Notes: generated from the letters alone by a model not told the origin. A stretch of DNA of 9,819 nucleotides from Pseudomonadota bacterium (GCA_023436825.1 JAEZHS010000715.1:1-9819), one strand, 5' to 3'. Shown: positions 1 to 6,078, counted from the stretch's first letter. Numbers and translations are program-made.

Positions 1-30
1 GAGCGGGCCCGGAGGCCCGCGGTCCGGTAA
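1..30 (+). CDS. Possible 3' end of upstream gene (perhaps ubiE)
   Basis: Frame 1 is open from the window edge and ends in TAA at 28-30, encoding only ...ERARRPAVR. The next gene, ubiB, starts one base later, a spacing expected of a translationally coupled operon. In many alphaproteobacteria the gene before ubiB is ubiE, the C-methyltransferase of ubiquinone synthesis, so that is the natural guess. Nine residues cannot establish identity, and this basic tail is not a typical UbiE ending. Bases 3-9 and 14-20 form a perfect 7-bp stem (GCGGGCC/GGCCCGC, loop CGGA) just before the ubiB start; it may be chance in GC-rich DNA. Confidence 0.3.
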   Translation, partial: ERARRPAVR

Positions 31-31
31 G

Positions 32-1561
32 ATGCTGCGCGCCATCCGCAACTCGTGGCGCCTGCTGCGCATGGCGCTGAGCCTGGCGCGGCACGATGCG
101 TTGTTCCCGCTGGAGATCCTGGGCATCACGCCGGCGCTGGTCGTCTGGGCGCGGCTGTTCGCGCGACAGCGCGATGCCCGCCGCCCGGGCGAGCGGCTGA
201 CGGCGGCGCTGCAGGAGATGGGCCCGTCCTTCATCAAGCTCGGCCAGGCGTTGTCGACCCGTGCCGACCTCCTGAGCGAGCAGGTCGCCGCCGACCTGGC
301 GCAACTGCAGGACCATTTGCCGGCTTTCTCCGGCGCCGAGGCCAGGCGCATCATCGAAGCCGAGCTCGGCCAGCCGATCGACGCATTGTTCACGAGATTC
401 GACGATAAGCCGGTCGCCGCCGCCTCGATCGCCCAGGTGCATTTCGCCGTTACCACCGACGGCCGCGAGGTCGCGGTCAAGGTGCTGCGGCCCGGCATCG
501 AGCTCGCCTTCGAGCGCGATCTCGATCTCTTCTACTGGGTGGCCGAGCTGGTCGAACGCACCCAGCCGCGCTACCGCCGGCTGAAGCCGGTCGATTCGGT
601 GCGCGCTTTCGCCGACGTCGTGCGCGTCGAGATGGACCTGCGCATGGAGGCTGCCGCCGCCGAGGAGCTGGGCGAGAATTTCGTCGACGATCCGGGCTAT
701 CGCGCACCGACCATCGACTGGGACCGTACCGCGGAGCGCGTGCTGACCTTGGAGCGCATCGACGGCACCCCGATCGGGGATCGCGACGGCATCGTCGCCG
801 CCGGCCACGATCCCAACGAGGTCATGAAGAAAGCGGCGGAGGCCTTCTTCTACCAGGTGTTCCGCGACGGCTTCTTTCACGCCGACATGCACGGCGGCAA
901 CGCCTTCGTCGACCGCTCGGGCCACATCGTGCCGGTCGATTTCGGCATCATGGGCCGCATCGACGAGGACACCCGCGGCTACCTCGCCGAGCTTCTCGTC
1001 GCCTTCCTGCGCCGCGACTATCGCGCCGTGGCCGAAGTGCAGTTCCGCGCGGGGTTCGTGCCGCCCGACCAGTCGCGCGATATGTTCGCCCAGGCCTGCC
1101 GCTCGATAGGCGAGCCGATCTTCGGCAAGCCCAGCCACCAGATCTCGATCGCCCGCCTGCTGGCGCAGCTCCTGCGCGTCACCGAGCAGTTCGAGATGGC
1201 GGTGCAGCCGCAGCTCCTGCTGCTGCAGAAGACCATGCTGATGGCCGAGGGCATGGGCACCAGGCTCAATCCCCACGTCAATATCTGGGAGCTGGCGCGG
1301 CCCTTGATCGAGGAGTGGATGCAGAGCCATTTCGGCCCGCGCGCCACCATCGGTCGCGCCGCCGAGGACGTGATGCAGGGCCTGCGCCGCCTGCCGCGCC
1401 TGATCGACAGCCTGCATGTCGTGGCCGAGCACGAACGCCGCAAGGCCGAACGCGAAGCGACCACGCCGCCACCTATCCCCGGCCGCGGCTGGCGCCCGGG
1501 CTTCTCCGAGATCATCGCGGTATTAGCCCTCATCGCGGCCATTGTGGCTTGGTGGCACTAG
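32..1561 (+). CDS. ubiB: UbiB family atypical kinase/ATPase, ubiquinone biosynthesis
   Basis: A 509-residue UbiB (ABC1/ADCK, protein-kinase-like fold). Members are membrane-associated ATPases needed for ubiquinone synthesis, thought to assist access to lipid intermediates rather than hydroxylate them; the old name '2-polyprenylphenol 6-hydroxylase' is a historical misassignment. Visible hallmarks in order: the family-specific KxGQ motif (KLGQ, 69-72), the Ala-rich nucleotide loop AAASIAQVH (129-137), VAVK with the invariant lysine (K150), FHADMHGGN (282-290) as catalytic-loop equivalent, and the DFG metal-binding motif (303-305). One hydrophobic segment at the C-terminus (about 493-508, rich in Ile/Ala and ending WWH) fits the usual UbiB membrane anchor; only about one helix is clear here, whereas many UbiB proteins have two. 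Length is normal. The ATG at 32 follows a stop by one base, implying coupling to the preceding gene. Confidence 0.95.
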   Translation: MLRAIRNSWRLLRMALSLARHDALFPLEILGITPALVVWARLFARQRDARRPGERLTAALQEMGPSFIKLGQALSTRADLLSEQVAADLAQLQDHLPAFSGAEARRIIEAELGQPIDALFTRFDDKPVAAASIAQVHFAVTTDGREVAVKVLRPGIELAFERDLDLFYWVAELVERTQPRYRRLKPVDSVRAFADVVRVEMDLRMEAAAAEELGENFVDDPGYRAPTIDWDRTAERVLTLERIDGTPIGDRDGIVAAGHDPNEVMKKAAEAFFYQVFRDGFFHADMHGGNAFVDRSGHIVPVDFGIMGRIDEDTRGYLAELLVAFLRRDYRAVAEVQFRAGFVPPDQSRDMFAQACRSIGEPIFGKPSHQISIARLLAQLLRVTEQFEMAVQPQLLLLQKTMLMAEGMGTRLNPHVNIWELARPLIEEWMQSHFGPRATIGRAAEDVMQGLRRLPRLIDSLHVVAEHERRKAEREATTPPPIPGRGWRPGFSEIIAVLALIAAIVAWWH

Positions 1562-1572
1562 GCTATGCCCCC

Positions 1573-1619
1573 GTCATCCCGACCGGAGCGCGAAGCGCGG
1601 AGCGGAGGGACCTAGTCAT
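1573..1619 (+). repeat. 47-bp palindrome-containing repeat, copy A (left end)
   Basis: Copy A starts GTCATCCCGACCGGAGC and ends GAGGGACCTAGTCAT. It contains a perfect small hairpin, GCGC-GAA-GCGC (1588-1598). Both ends carry the pentamer GTCAT in the same orientation, so a 37-bp core is flanked by 5-bp direct repeats. It lies 11 bp after the ubiB stop. The nearly identical inverse copy is at 2018-2064. Confidence 0.8.
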
Positions 1620-1677
1620 AGGAAAATGCAACTGATAATAGTAGGACTGGAGAGATGACAACCGATAGATTTTCGAC

Positions 1678-1965
1678 ATGGAACGCAATCCGGTCGTCTA
1701 CATCCTCGCTAGTCCGAACAGACGTGCCCTCTACATCGGCATAACGACCGACCTGCCACGTCGCCTCGAAGAGCATCGTCAAGGAAAGGTGCATCATACC
1801 GCGCGTTACAACATCAAACGCTTGATCTACGTTGAGGCTTTCGAAACGGCGCCCGACGCGATCGCCCGAGAGAAGCAGCTGAAGAACTGGAGAAGGGAAA
1901 AGAAGCTCATCCTGGTAAATCGATCGAATCCGGATTGGCGGGACCTGAGCGGCGAAATCCACTGA
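1678..1965 (+). CDS. GIY-YIG nuclease family protein
   Basis: A 95-residue single-domain GIY-YIG protein of the small UvrC-N-terminal-like type (COG2827-like). Visible features: the first half-motif VYI (7-9), the second YIG (19-21, in ALYIGITTDL), the helix with conserved arginines and histidine (RRLEEH, 28-33), the conserved glutamate in AREKQLKNW (E65, metal-binding position in the family), and the NPDW motif (84-87) typical of this subgroup. The catalytic set appears complete, so it may be an active nuclease, but the biological role of these small proteins is largely unknown. No good Shine-Dalgarno precedes the ATG; an upstream ATG at 1655 gives only a five-codon frame. Base composition is noticeably AT-richer than the neighbours, and the gene sits inside inverted repeats, both consistent with transfer. 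Confidence 0.88.
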   Translation: MERNPVVYILASPNRRALYIGITTDLPRRLEEHRQGKVHHTARYNIKRLIYVEAFETAPDAIAREKQLKNWRREKKLILVNRSNPDWRDLSGEIH

Positions 1966-1968
1966 GGA

Positions 1969-2004
1969 GGTCCCTCCGCTCCGCTTCGCTCCGGTCGGGA
2001 TGAC
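1969..2004 (-). repeat. Repeat copy B (short, inverse orientation)
   Basis: On the minus strand this is a shortened copy of the same repeat. It has GTCATCCCGACCGGAGCG, lacks a few bases in the central hairpin, and ends at GAGGGACC without the terminal TAGTCAT. It begins 3 bp after the GIY-YIG stop codon and lies 13 bp from copy C in the same orientation, forming a tandem pair. Confidence 0.75.
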
Positions 2005-2017
2005 GGAATGTGAAGCC

Positions 2018-2064
2018 ATGACTAGGTCCCTCCACTCCGCGCTTCGCGCTCCGGTCGGGATGAC
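2018..2064 (-). repeat. 47-bp repeat, copy C (right end, inverse of A)
   Basis: The reverse complement of copy A with a single difference (A at 2034 where the inverse of A has G). It retains the GCGC-hairpin and the GTCAT pentamer at both ends. It ends 3 bp before the GTG start of the permease gene, so its terminal GGTCGGGATGAC supplies the sequence where that gene's ribosome binding site must lie. Confidence 0.8.
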
Positions 2065-2067
2065 GAA

Positions 2068-2808
2068 GTGACCGCCGACCAGATCATCTTCGGCCTTGTC
2101 GTCTTCCTGCTGGCGGGAACGGTGAAGGGGCTGGTCGGGCTGGGGCTGCCGACCATCGTCATCGCGCTCACGACGCTCGTCCTGCCGCTCACCGAATCGA
2201 TCGCCATGATCGCGCTGCCGACCATCTTCACCAATGTCTGGCAGGCGGCGGTCGGCGGCAACTTCCGAAAGATCCTGCATCGGCAGTGGCCGCTGATCGT
2301 GCCGCTGGCGATCGGCCTCTATCTCACCATGTGGCTGGTCGGCCAGAAGGGTCCCAACTGGGCCTTCATCGTCCTGGCGACGGTGCTGATCGTCTATAGC
2401 GCCCTCGGCCTGCTGCGCATCCGCCTGCACATCCACGCCGACCTGGAGAGGCCGCTGGCGCCGGTGATCGGCGCGATCTCGGGTTTCGTCGCCGGCGTCG
2501 TCGGCGTGCCGATCATTCCTCTCATGCCCTACCTGCAGGGCCTCGACATCAAGCCTTCCGAGCTCGTGCAGACCCTGGGTGTGGTGCTTTGCGCCACCTC
2601 GTTCACGCTCACGTTTTCGCTAGTGAGTTTCGGTCTTTTGGACGGCCCCCGCGCCGTCGTTTCGGCCGCCGCGGTGGTGCCGGCGCTAGCCGGCATGTGG
2701 CTGGGGCAGCAGATCCGCCAACGCCTGTCGGTTGAGCAGTTCCGGCTGGCCGTGTTCTGGGCTTTGCTGCTCACGGGGCTGTATACTTTCGCCAGCCGGG
2801 TGTTGTGA
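2068..2808 (+). CDS. TauE/SafE family sulfite/anion exporter-type permease
   Basis: A 246-residue polytopic inner-membrane protein of the TauE/SafE (DUF81) family, whose studied members export sulfite, sulfoacetate or related organosulfur anions; the substrate here is not known. Two inverted halves are visible, each with the small-residue/proline motif of the family: GTVKGLVGLGLPTI (17-30) and GAISGFVAGVVGVPIIP (135-151). About eight hydrophobic segments can be picked out (roughly 4-26, 28-50, 75-93, 98-117, 131-156, 168-190, 196-214, 226-245). The GTG start at 2068 is chosen because it begins the conserved first helix and no in-frame ATG lies nearby upstream; GGGA at 2057-2060, inside repeat copy C, is the only Shine-Dalgarno-like sequence. 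It sits between ubiB and coaBC with a 13-nt gap to coaBC, so it is probably cotranscribed with it. Confidence 0.85.
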   Translation: MTADQIIFGLVVFLLAGTVKGLVGLGLPTIVIALTTLVLPLTESIAMIALPTIFTNVWQAAVGGNFRKILHRQWPLIVPLAIGLYLTMWLVGQKGPNWAFIVLATVLIVYSALGLLRIRLHIHADLERPLAPVIGAISGFVAGVVGVPIIPLMPYLQGLDIKPSELVQTLGVVLCATSFTLTFSLVSFGLLDGPRAVVSAAAVVPALAGMWLGQQIRQRLSVEQFRLAVFWALLLTGLYTFASRVL

Positions 2809-2821
2809 TAGGCTGGGGGCC

Positions 2822-4051
2822 ATGCTCAAGGGCAAGCGGATTCTGTTGATCGTCGCGGGGGGCATCGCGGCCTTCAAGTCGCTCGAACTCGTCCGCCGCC
2901 TGCGCGAACGTGGCGCCTCGGTGCGCTGCGTGCTCACCGAGGCCGGCGCCAGGTTCGTCACGCCGCTGTCGCTGCAGGCCCTGACTGAGGACTGCGTCTA
3001 CAGCGACATGTTCTCGCTGACCGACGAAAGCGAGATGGGCCACATCCAGCTCTCACGCGATGCCGATCTGCTCGTGGTGGCGCCGGCGACGGCCGATATC
3101 CTGGCGCGCATGGCGGCGGGCATGGCCGACGATCTCGCCGCGACCGTGCTGCTCGCGACCGACAAGCCGGTGCTGGCGGCGCCGGCGATGAACGTGCGCA
3201 TGTGGACCCACGCCGCCACCGTCGCCAATGTCGAGGCACTGAAGCAGCGCGGCATCCGCTTCATCGGGCCCAACGACGGCGCCATGGCCTGCAACGAATT
3301 CGGCCCGGGCCGCATGTCGGAGCCGGAAGAGATCGCCGACGCGATCGAAGGTCTGCTGCGGCCGGCCGAACGACCGCTCGCCGGCAAACGCGCCGTCGTG
3401 ACGTCGGGCCCGACACGCGAGGCGATCGATCCCGTGCGCTACATCTCCAACCATTCCTCGGGCAAGCAGGGCCATGCCATCGCCTCGGCGCTGGCCGCCC
3501 TCGGCGCCGACGTCACGCTGGTCAGTGGGCCGGTTGCCATCGCCGATCCGCCGGGCGTGGCGACCGTTCACGTCGACTCGGCCGACCAGATGCTGGCCGC
3601 CTGCCTCGCCGCCGGCCGGATCGACATCGCCGTCTGCGCCGCCGCCGTCGCCGACTGGAAGGCGGCCCATCCGGCCGGGTCCAAGATCAAGAAGAAGGCC
3701 GGGACGGCGCCGCCCAGCGTGGAACTCACGCCCAATCCCGACATTCTCGTCACCCTGTCCAAGCCCGGCCCGCAGCGGCCCGCCCTGGTGGTGGGCTTCG
3801 CCGCCGAGACCGAGAATCTGGTGGCCAACGCCATCGACAAGCGGCAGCGCAAGGGCTGCGACTGGATCGTGGCCAACGACGTCTCGCCGGCCGTCGGCAC
3901 GTTCGGCGGCGAGCGCAACACCGTGCACCTGATCCGCGCCTCCGGCGTAGAAGACTGGCCGACTCTGGCCAAGGGCGAGGTCGCCATGCGGCTGGCCGGC
4001 CGCATCGCCCTGCACTTTGGCCGGCCGCCGAAAGCCGAGGCAGCAGAATGA
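2822..4051 (+). CDS. coaBC: Bifunctional phosphopantothenoylcysteine decarboxylase / phosphopantothenate-cysteine ligase
   Basis: A 409-residue CoaBC (Dfp), catalysing two consecutive cytosolic steps of coenzyme A synthesis: CTP-dependent joining of 4'-phosphopantothenate to cysteine (CoaB) and FMN-dependent decarboxylation to 4'-phosphopantetheine (CoaC). The N-terminal CoaC flavoprotein domain (about 1-180) shows GGIAAFKS (13-20), the active-site histidine in [19 protein letters not shown] (H74), the PAMNVRMW substrate motif (121-128), and the flap cysteine C157 in [10 protein letters not shown]. The CoaB domain (about 188-400) shows [24 protein letters not shown] (first half 194-206, with N210), AAVADWK (274-280) and the basic KIKKK loop (288-292). 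Length matches the family. ATG 2822 is preferred over upstream in-frame codons because MLKGKRILL is the conserved start. Its stop overlaps the dut start (ATGA). Confidence 0.96.
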   Translation: MLKGKRILLIVAGGIAAFKSLELVRRLRERGASVRCVLTEAGARFVTPLSLQALTEDCVYSDMFSLTDESEMGHIQLSRDADLLVVAPATADILARMAAGMADDLAATVLLATDKPVLAAPAMNVRMWTHAATVANVEALKQRGIRFIGPNDGAMACNEFGPGRMSEPEEIADAIEGLLRPAERPLAGKRAVVTSGPTREAIDPVRYISNHSSGKQGHAIASALAALGADVTLVSGPVAIADPPGVATVHVDSADQMLAACLAAGRIDIAVCAAAVADWKAAHPAGSKIKKKAGTAPPSVELTPNPDILVTLSKPGPQRPALVVGFAAETENLVANAIDKRQRKGCDWIVANDVSPAVGTFGGERNTVHLIRASGVEDWPTLAKGEVAMRLAGRIALHFGRPPKAEAAE

Positions 4052-4530
4052 AGGGTGTCGAGACCGTCGAGATCGAGGTGGTGCGGCTCACGCACGCCCG
4101 CGACCTTGCCCTGCCGGACTACGCCACGGCCGCTGCCGCCGGCGCCGATCTGCTGGCCGCCGTCGACCAGGATATCGAGCTGGCGCCGTTGGAACGCAAG
4201 ATCGTGCCGACCGGCATCTCGATTGCGCTACCGGCGGGCTTCGAGGCCCAGGTCCGGCCGCGCTCGGGCCTGGCCGCCAAGAACGGGGTGACGCTCGTCA
4301 ATGCGCCGGGCACTATCGACGCCGACTATCGGGGAGAGATCGGCGTCATTCTGGTCAATCTTTCCAAGGAGCCATTCCGCATCAGTCGCGGCATGCGAAT
4401 TGCACAGTTGGTCGTGGCCCGGCATGCCCGGGCCGTGTGGCGTGAGGTGAGCGAGCTCGACCGGACGGCGCGCGGCGCCGGGGGGTTCGGATCGACAGGA
4501 GTGACGGTGGGATCGGCTAAAAGCGCGTAA
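4048..4530 (+). CDS. dut: Deoxyuridine 5'-triphosphate nucleotidohydrolase (dUTPase)
   Basis: A 160-residue trimeric-type dUTPase that hydrolyses dUTP to dUMP and pyrophosphate, keeping uracil out of DNA and feeding thymidylate synthesis. All five conserved motifs are present in order: AGADLLAAV (31-39), [12 protein letters not shown] (70-81), [15 protein letters not shown] (88-102, with catalytic Asp91 and the stacking tyrosine Y94), RGMRIAQLV (114-122) and the phosphate-binding C-terminal [10 protein letters not shown] (142-151). The start overlaps the coaBC stop by four bases (ATGA), so translation is probably coupled; coaBC-dut adjacency is frequent in alphaproteobacteria. Confidence 0.97.
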   Translation: MKGVETVEIEVVRLTHARDLALPDYATAAAAGADLLAAVDQDIELAPLERKIVPTGISIALPAGFEAQVRPRSGLAAKNGVTLVNAPGTIDADYRGEIGVILVNLSKEPFRISRGMRIAQLVVARHARAVWREVSELDRTARGAGGFGSTGVTVGSAKSA

Positions 4531-4554
4531 TGCGCCTGAGGAGAAGCACTGGGG

Positions 4555-5019
4555 ATGCCTCGGCTCAGCAAGAAAACCATGTTCGCGATCGAGGCCGTGC
4601 TCGACGTGGCCTTCCATGTCGGCGAGCATCCGGTGCGCAGCGGCGACATCACCGAACGCCAGCGCATTCCCAAACGCTACCTCGAGCAGGTGTTGCAGCA
4701 TCTGGTACGGGCCGGAATCCTGGCCGGCAAGCGCGGTCCGCGGGGCGGCTATCGCCTCGGCCGCGAGCAGGGAAAAATCACCCTGGGCGAGGTCGTGCGC
4801 GTGGTGCGCAAGCTCGAGGCCGAGACCGAGCCCAACGATCCATCGACCGGCTCGCCGCTCGCCCACGAGGTGGTATGGCCGACATGGGAGAAGCTGCGCG
4901 ACGACATGATGGCCCAGCTCGACAAAATCACCATCGAGGACCTCTGCGCGCGCGCGCGCGCCAAGGGGCTCGACCAGCCGGCTTCCGGCCAGCCGCCGCC
5001 CGAGCGCATTGCCGTTTGA
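4555..5019 (+). CDS. Rrf2 family transcriptional regulator
   Basis: A 154-residue winged-helix regulator of the Rrf2 family. The N-terminal part MPRLSKKTMFAIEAVLDVA matches the family's helix 1, followed by the helix-turn-helix around ITERQRIPKRYLEQVLQHLV (32-51) and the wing RGPRGGYRLGR (60-70). Unlike IscR, NsrR or RirA it has no three-cysteine cluster in the central loop; its only cysteine is C131, so an iron-sulphur cofactor is unlikely. The region ETEPNDPSTGS replaces the cluster loop. GAGGAGA at 4538-4544 is a plausible ribosome binding site, though about 10 nt from the ATG. It is 24 nt from dut and just upstream of the carboxymuconolactone-decarboxylase-family gene, a possible target. 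Signal and regulon are unknown. Confidence 0.88.
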   Translation: MPRLSKKTMFAIEAVLDVAFHVGEHPVRSGDITERQRIPKRYLEQVLQHLVRAGILAGKRGPRGGYRLGREQGKITLGEVVRVVRKLEAETEPNDPSTGSPLAHEVVWPTWEKLRDDMMAQLDKITIEDLCARARAKGLDQPASGQPPPERIAV

Positions 5020-5071
5020 TCTTTTGATCACCCGAATGGATAACTCCGCCGTTCATTGAACTGGAGGAGTT
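5017..5071 (+). promoter_or_regulatory. Nested dyad symmetries over the leader and RBS of the next gene
   Basis: Three inverted repeats lie between the Rrf2 regulator and the next gene. TGATC-TTTT-GATCA (5017-5030) overlaps the regulator's stop codon. AACTCC (5042-5047) pairs with GGAGTT (5066-5071). Nested inside the latter is the 11-nt palindrome GTTCATTGAAC (5051-5061). The outer pair covers the Shine-Dalgarno GGAGGAG (5063-5069), so a hairpin could mask it, while the inner palindrome resembles a repressor operator. Function is inferred only from symmetry. Confidence 0.4.
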
Positions 5072-5076
5072 GACCG

Positions 5077-5502
5077 ATGGCCAAGGCCAAGACGGCTAAG
5101 AAAGCCAAGCCCAATCCGCGCAACAAGAAGCTGTACGACGACGGCATGAAGGTGCGTAAAGCCGTGCTGGGCGCCGGCTACGTCGACAATTCACTGGCGG
5201 GCGCCGCCAACGACGACTTCATGATGTCGTTCCAGGACGTCACCACGGAGTATTGCTGGGGCTACGTCTGGACGCGGCCTGGGCTTTCGAAGAAGACGCG
5301 CTCGATGCTGAACCTCGCCATGCTGGCGGCGCTGAACCGCGGCCCCGAGCTCAAGCTGCACGTCAACGGCGCGCTGAACAACGGCCTGACCAAGGAGGAG
5401 ATCAAGGAGATCTTCCTGCAGGTTGCGATCTACTGCGGCATCCCGGCCAGCCTCGACGCCTTCAAGACCGCGAGCGCGGTATTCAAGGAACGCGGGATTT
5501 AG
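5077..5502 (+). CDS. Carboxymuconolactone decarboxylase family protein (PcaC-like)
   Basis: A 141-residue protein of the carboxymuconolactone decarboxylase family, specifically resembling 4-carboxymuconolactone decarboxylase (PcaC) of the protocatechuate branch of the beta-ketoadipate pathway. Conserved elements: the acidic residue in TTEYCWGYVWTRPGL (56-70), KKTRSMLNLAMLAALNR (72-88), the histidine in ELKLHVNGALNNG (H95), and the C-terminal EIFLQVAIYCGIPASLDAF (111-129). There is no CxxC, so it is not an AhpD-type peroxidase. Residues 1-18 are a lysine/alanine-rich extension ahead of the fold, reminiscent of but not proof of nucleic-acid or membrane contact. GGAGG at 5063-5067 is a good ribosome binding site. 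No other beta-ketoadipate genes are present, so the pathway assignment is tentative and the gene may have another lactone or acyl substrate. Confidence 0.85.
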   Translation: MAKAKTAKKAKPNPRNKKLYDDGMKVRKAVLGAGYVDNSLAGAANDDFMMSFQDVTTEYCWGYVWTRPGLSKKTRSMLNLAMLAALNRGPELKLHVNGALNNGLTKEEIKEIFLQVAIYCGIPASLDAFKTASAVFKERGI

Positions 5503-5516
5503 ACTTCATCTCATGT

Positions 5517-5541
5517 TCCTCTCCCCTAGCGGGGGAGAGGA
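5517..5541. terminator. Perfect 10-bp palindrome between convergent genes
   Basis: TCCTCTCCCC (5517-5526) and GGGGAGAGGA (5532-5541) form a perfect 10-bp stem with a 5-nt loop, 14 bp after the decarboxylase-family stop. It contains the stop codon of the convergent MaoC-type gene. No clear T-run follows on either strand, so it is either a bidirectional terminator without a classic tail or a copy of the dispersed CTCTCCCC...GGGGAGAG palindromes common in alphaproteobacterial intergenic DNA. Confidence 0.55.
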
Positions 5542-6008
5542 GCCTGATCCAGGGATGGCGGCCTACGCTCGATCAACCCGGCAACGACGACCGACAGCAC
5601 GATCTTGTCTGCCTGATTCACCAACTCGTACAGCAGGTCGAAATGGCCGCGTTGCGGTCGGCTCGATTCACGCTTGCCCTTGATCGTGATCCGCAGCCGC
5701 ACCCGGTCTCCTGCTCGCACCGGAGCCAGGAACTTCAGGTGCCATTCCGAGGCGCCAAGCACCGCCCAGTGCCGTCCGGGCACGTTGTAGATCTGGTGGC
5801 CCAGCCGATACATCAGCGTGATGGTGTAACCGCCGCTGGCGATCAGGCTGCCGTACGGATTCCGGGCGGCCGACGCCTCGTCTACGTGAAATGGCCACGG
5901 GTCGTTGCAACGGTTGTAGGCCAGCATGTCTTCGCGATCGATCGTGACCTCATCGCTCAGGAAAGAGGCGCCCACGACCAGATCCTCGAAGTAGACTGGA
6001 ACCTCCAT
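5526..6008 (-). CDS. MaoC-like hot-dog fold dehydratase/acyl-CoA hydratase
   Basis: A 160-residue MaoC-type hot-dog protein, related to (R)-specific enoyl-CoA hydratases that add water to or remove it from acyl-CoA thioesters. Visible: EDLVVGASFLSDEVTID near the N-terminus, then the hydratase-2 motif CNDPWPFHVDEASA (34-47) with the catalytic Asp36 and His41 at the usual spacing, and YGSLIASGGYTITLMYRL (52-69) forming the central hot-dog helix. The start at 6008 is chosen over an in-frame ATG at 6026 because AAGGAG lies 5 nt upstream of 6008 (complement of 6014-6019) and the family begins at VYFEDL. The last residues and stop codon lie within the palindrome at 5517-5541, suggesting that a repeat insertion redefined the C-terminus. 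It is transcribed alone, convergent with the decarboxylase-family gene and divergent from the GNAT gene; the substrate is unknown. Confidence 0.85.
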   Translation of the reverse strand: MEVPVYFEDLVVGASFLSDEVTIDREDMLAYNRCNDPWPFHVDEASAARNPYGSLIASGGYTITLMYRLGHQIYNVPGRHWAVLGASEWHLKFLAPVRAGDRVRLRITIKGKRESSRPQRGHFDLLYELVNQADKIVLSVVVAGLIERRPPSLDQAPLPR

Positions 6009-6013
6009 CGGTG

Positions 6014-6019
6014 CTCCTT
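6014..6019 (-). promoter_or_regulatory. Ribosome binding site fixing the MaoC-type gene start
   Basis: On the minus strand AAGGAG lies 5 nt before ATG 6008, an ideal Shine-Dalgarno distance, and inside the coding sequence if the longer frame from 6026 were used. It therefore supports the shorter protein. Confidence 0.7.
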
Positions 6020-6061
6020 CTTCCATTGGGCAGGTGTCGCAGCAGAGATATCAGATGATCA

Positions 6062-6078
6062 ATTACTCGAGGGGTAAT
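6062..6078. promoter_or_regulatory. Interrupted dyad in the divergent intergenic region
   Basis: ATTACTC (6062-6068) and GGGTAAT (6072-6078) form an imperfect inverted repeat (6 of 7 pairs) centred between the divergently transcribed MaoC-type and GNAT genes, just before the GNAT ribosome binding site GGGAGG (6084-6089). It is a candidate operator; no matching regulator is evident, and I saw no convincing -35/-10 pair in this 83-bp gap. Confidence 0.3.

Larger units (their letters stand above)
1573..2064. mobile_element. Inverted-repeat-bounded unit carrying a GIY-YIG nuclease gene
   Basis: A 492-bp segment between the ubiB stop and the permease start. It is bounded by a 47-bp sequence at 1573-1619 and its inverse at 2018-2064, matching at 46 of 47 positions by eye, with a third, shorter inverse copy at 1969-2004. 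The only gene inside is a GIY-YIG nuclease (1678-1965). The bases between the left repeat and that gene are clearly AT-richer than the rest of the window. I saw no target-site duplication just outside the ends. The architecture (gene with nuclease fold, terminal inverted repeats, compositional difference, insertion into a housekeeping block) suggests a mobile or formerly mobile unit, comparable in principle to REP/RAYT systems. No transposition is shown by the sequence; the repeats could equally be dispersed elements that happen to flank the gene. Confidence 0.5.

Noticed and set aside
1573..2064. CRISPR array
   Set aside because: Only three repeat copies, in mixed orientation, with unequal spacing and a gene between them.
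1612..2436. 274-residue minus strand frame across the repeat unit and permease
   Set aside because: It reads through the three repeats (repeated VIPTGARSAEW-like text) and antisense of the permease; no domain or start signal.
3053..4015. 320-residue minus strand frame opposite coaBC
   Set aside because: Antisense of an unambiguous CoaBC; composition (G, R, H, D rich) and lack of motifs mark it as a shadow.
3202..4047. Long + strand frame in front of dut, overlapping coaBC
   Set aside because: The translation is Arg/Ala/Gly-rich low-complexity text typical of an off-frame reading of GC-rich coaBC; dut clearly starts at ATG 4048.
6009..6026. Longer start (ATG 6026) for the MaoC-type gene
   Set aside because: The Shine-Dalgarno AAGGAG lies inside that extension at the ideal distance from ATG 6008.
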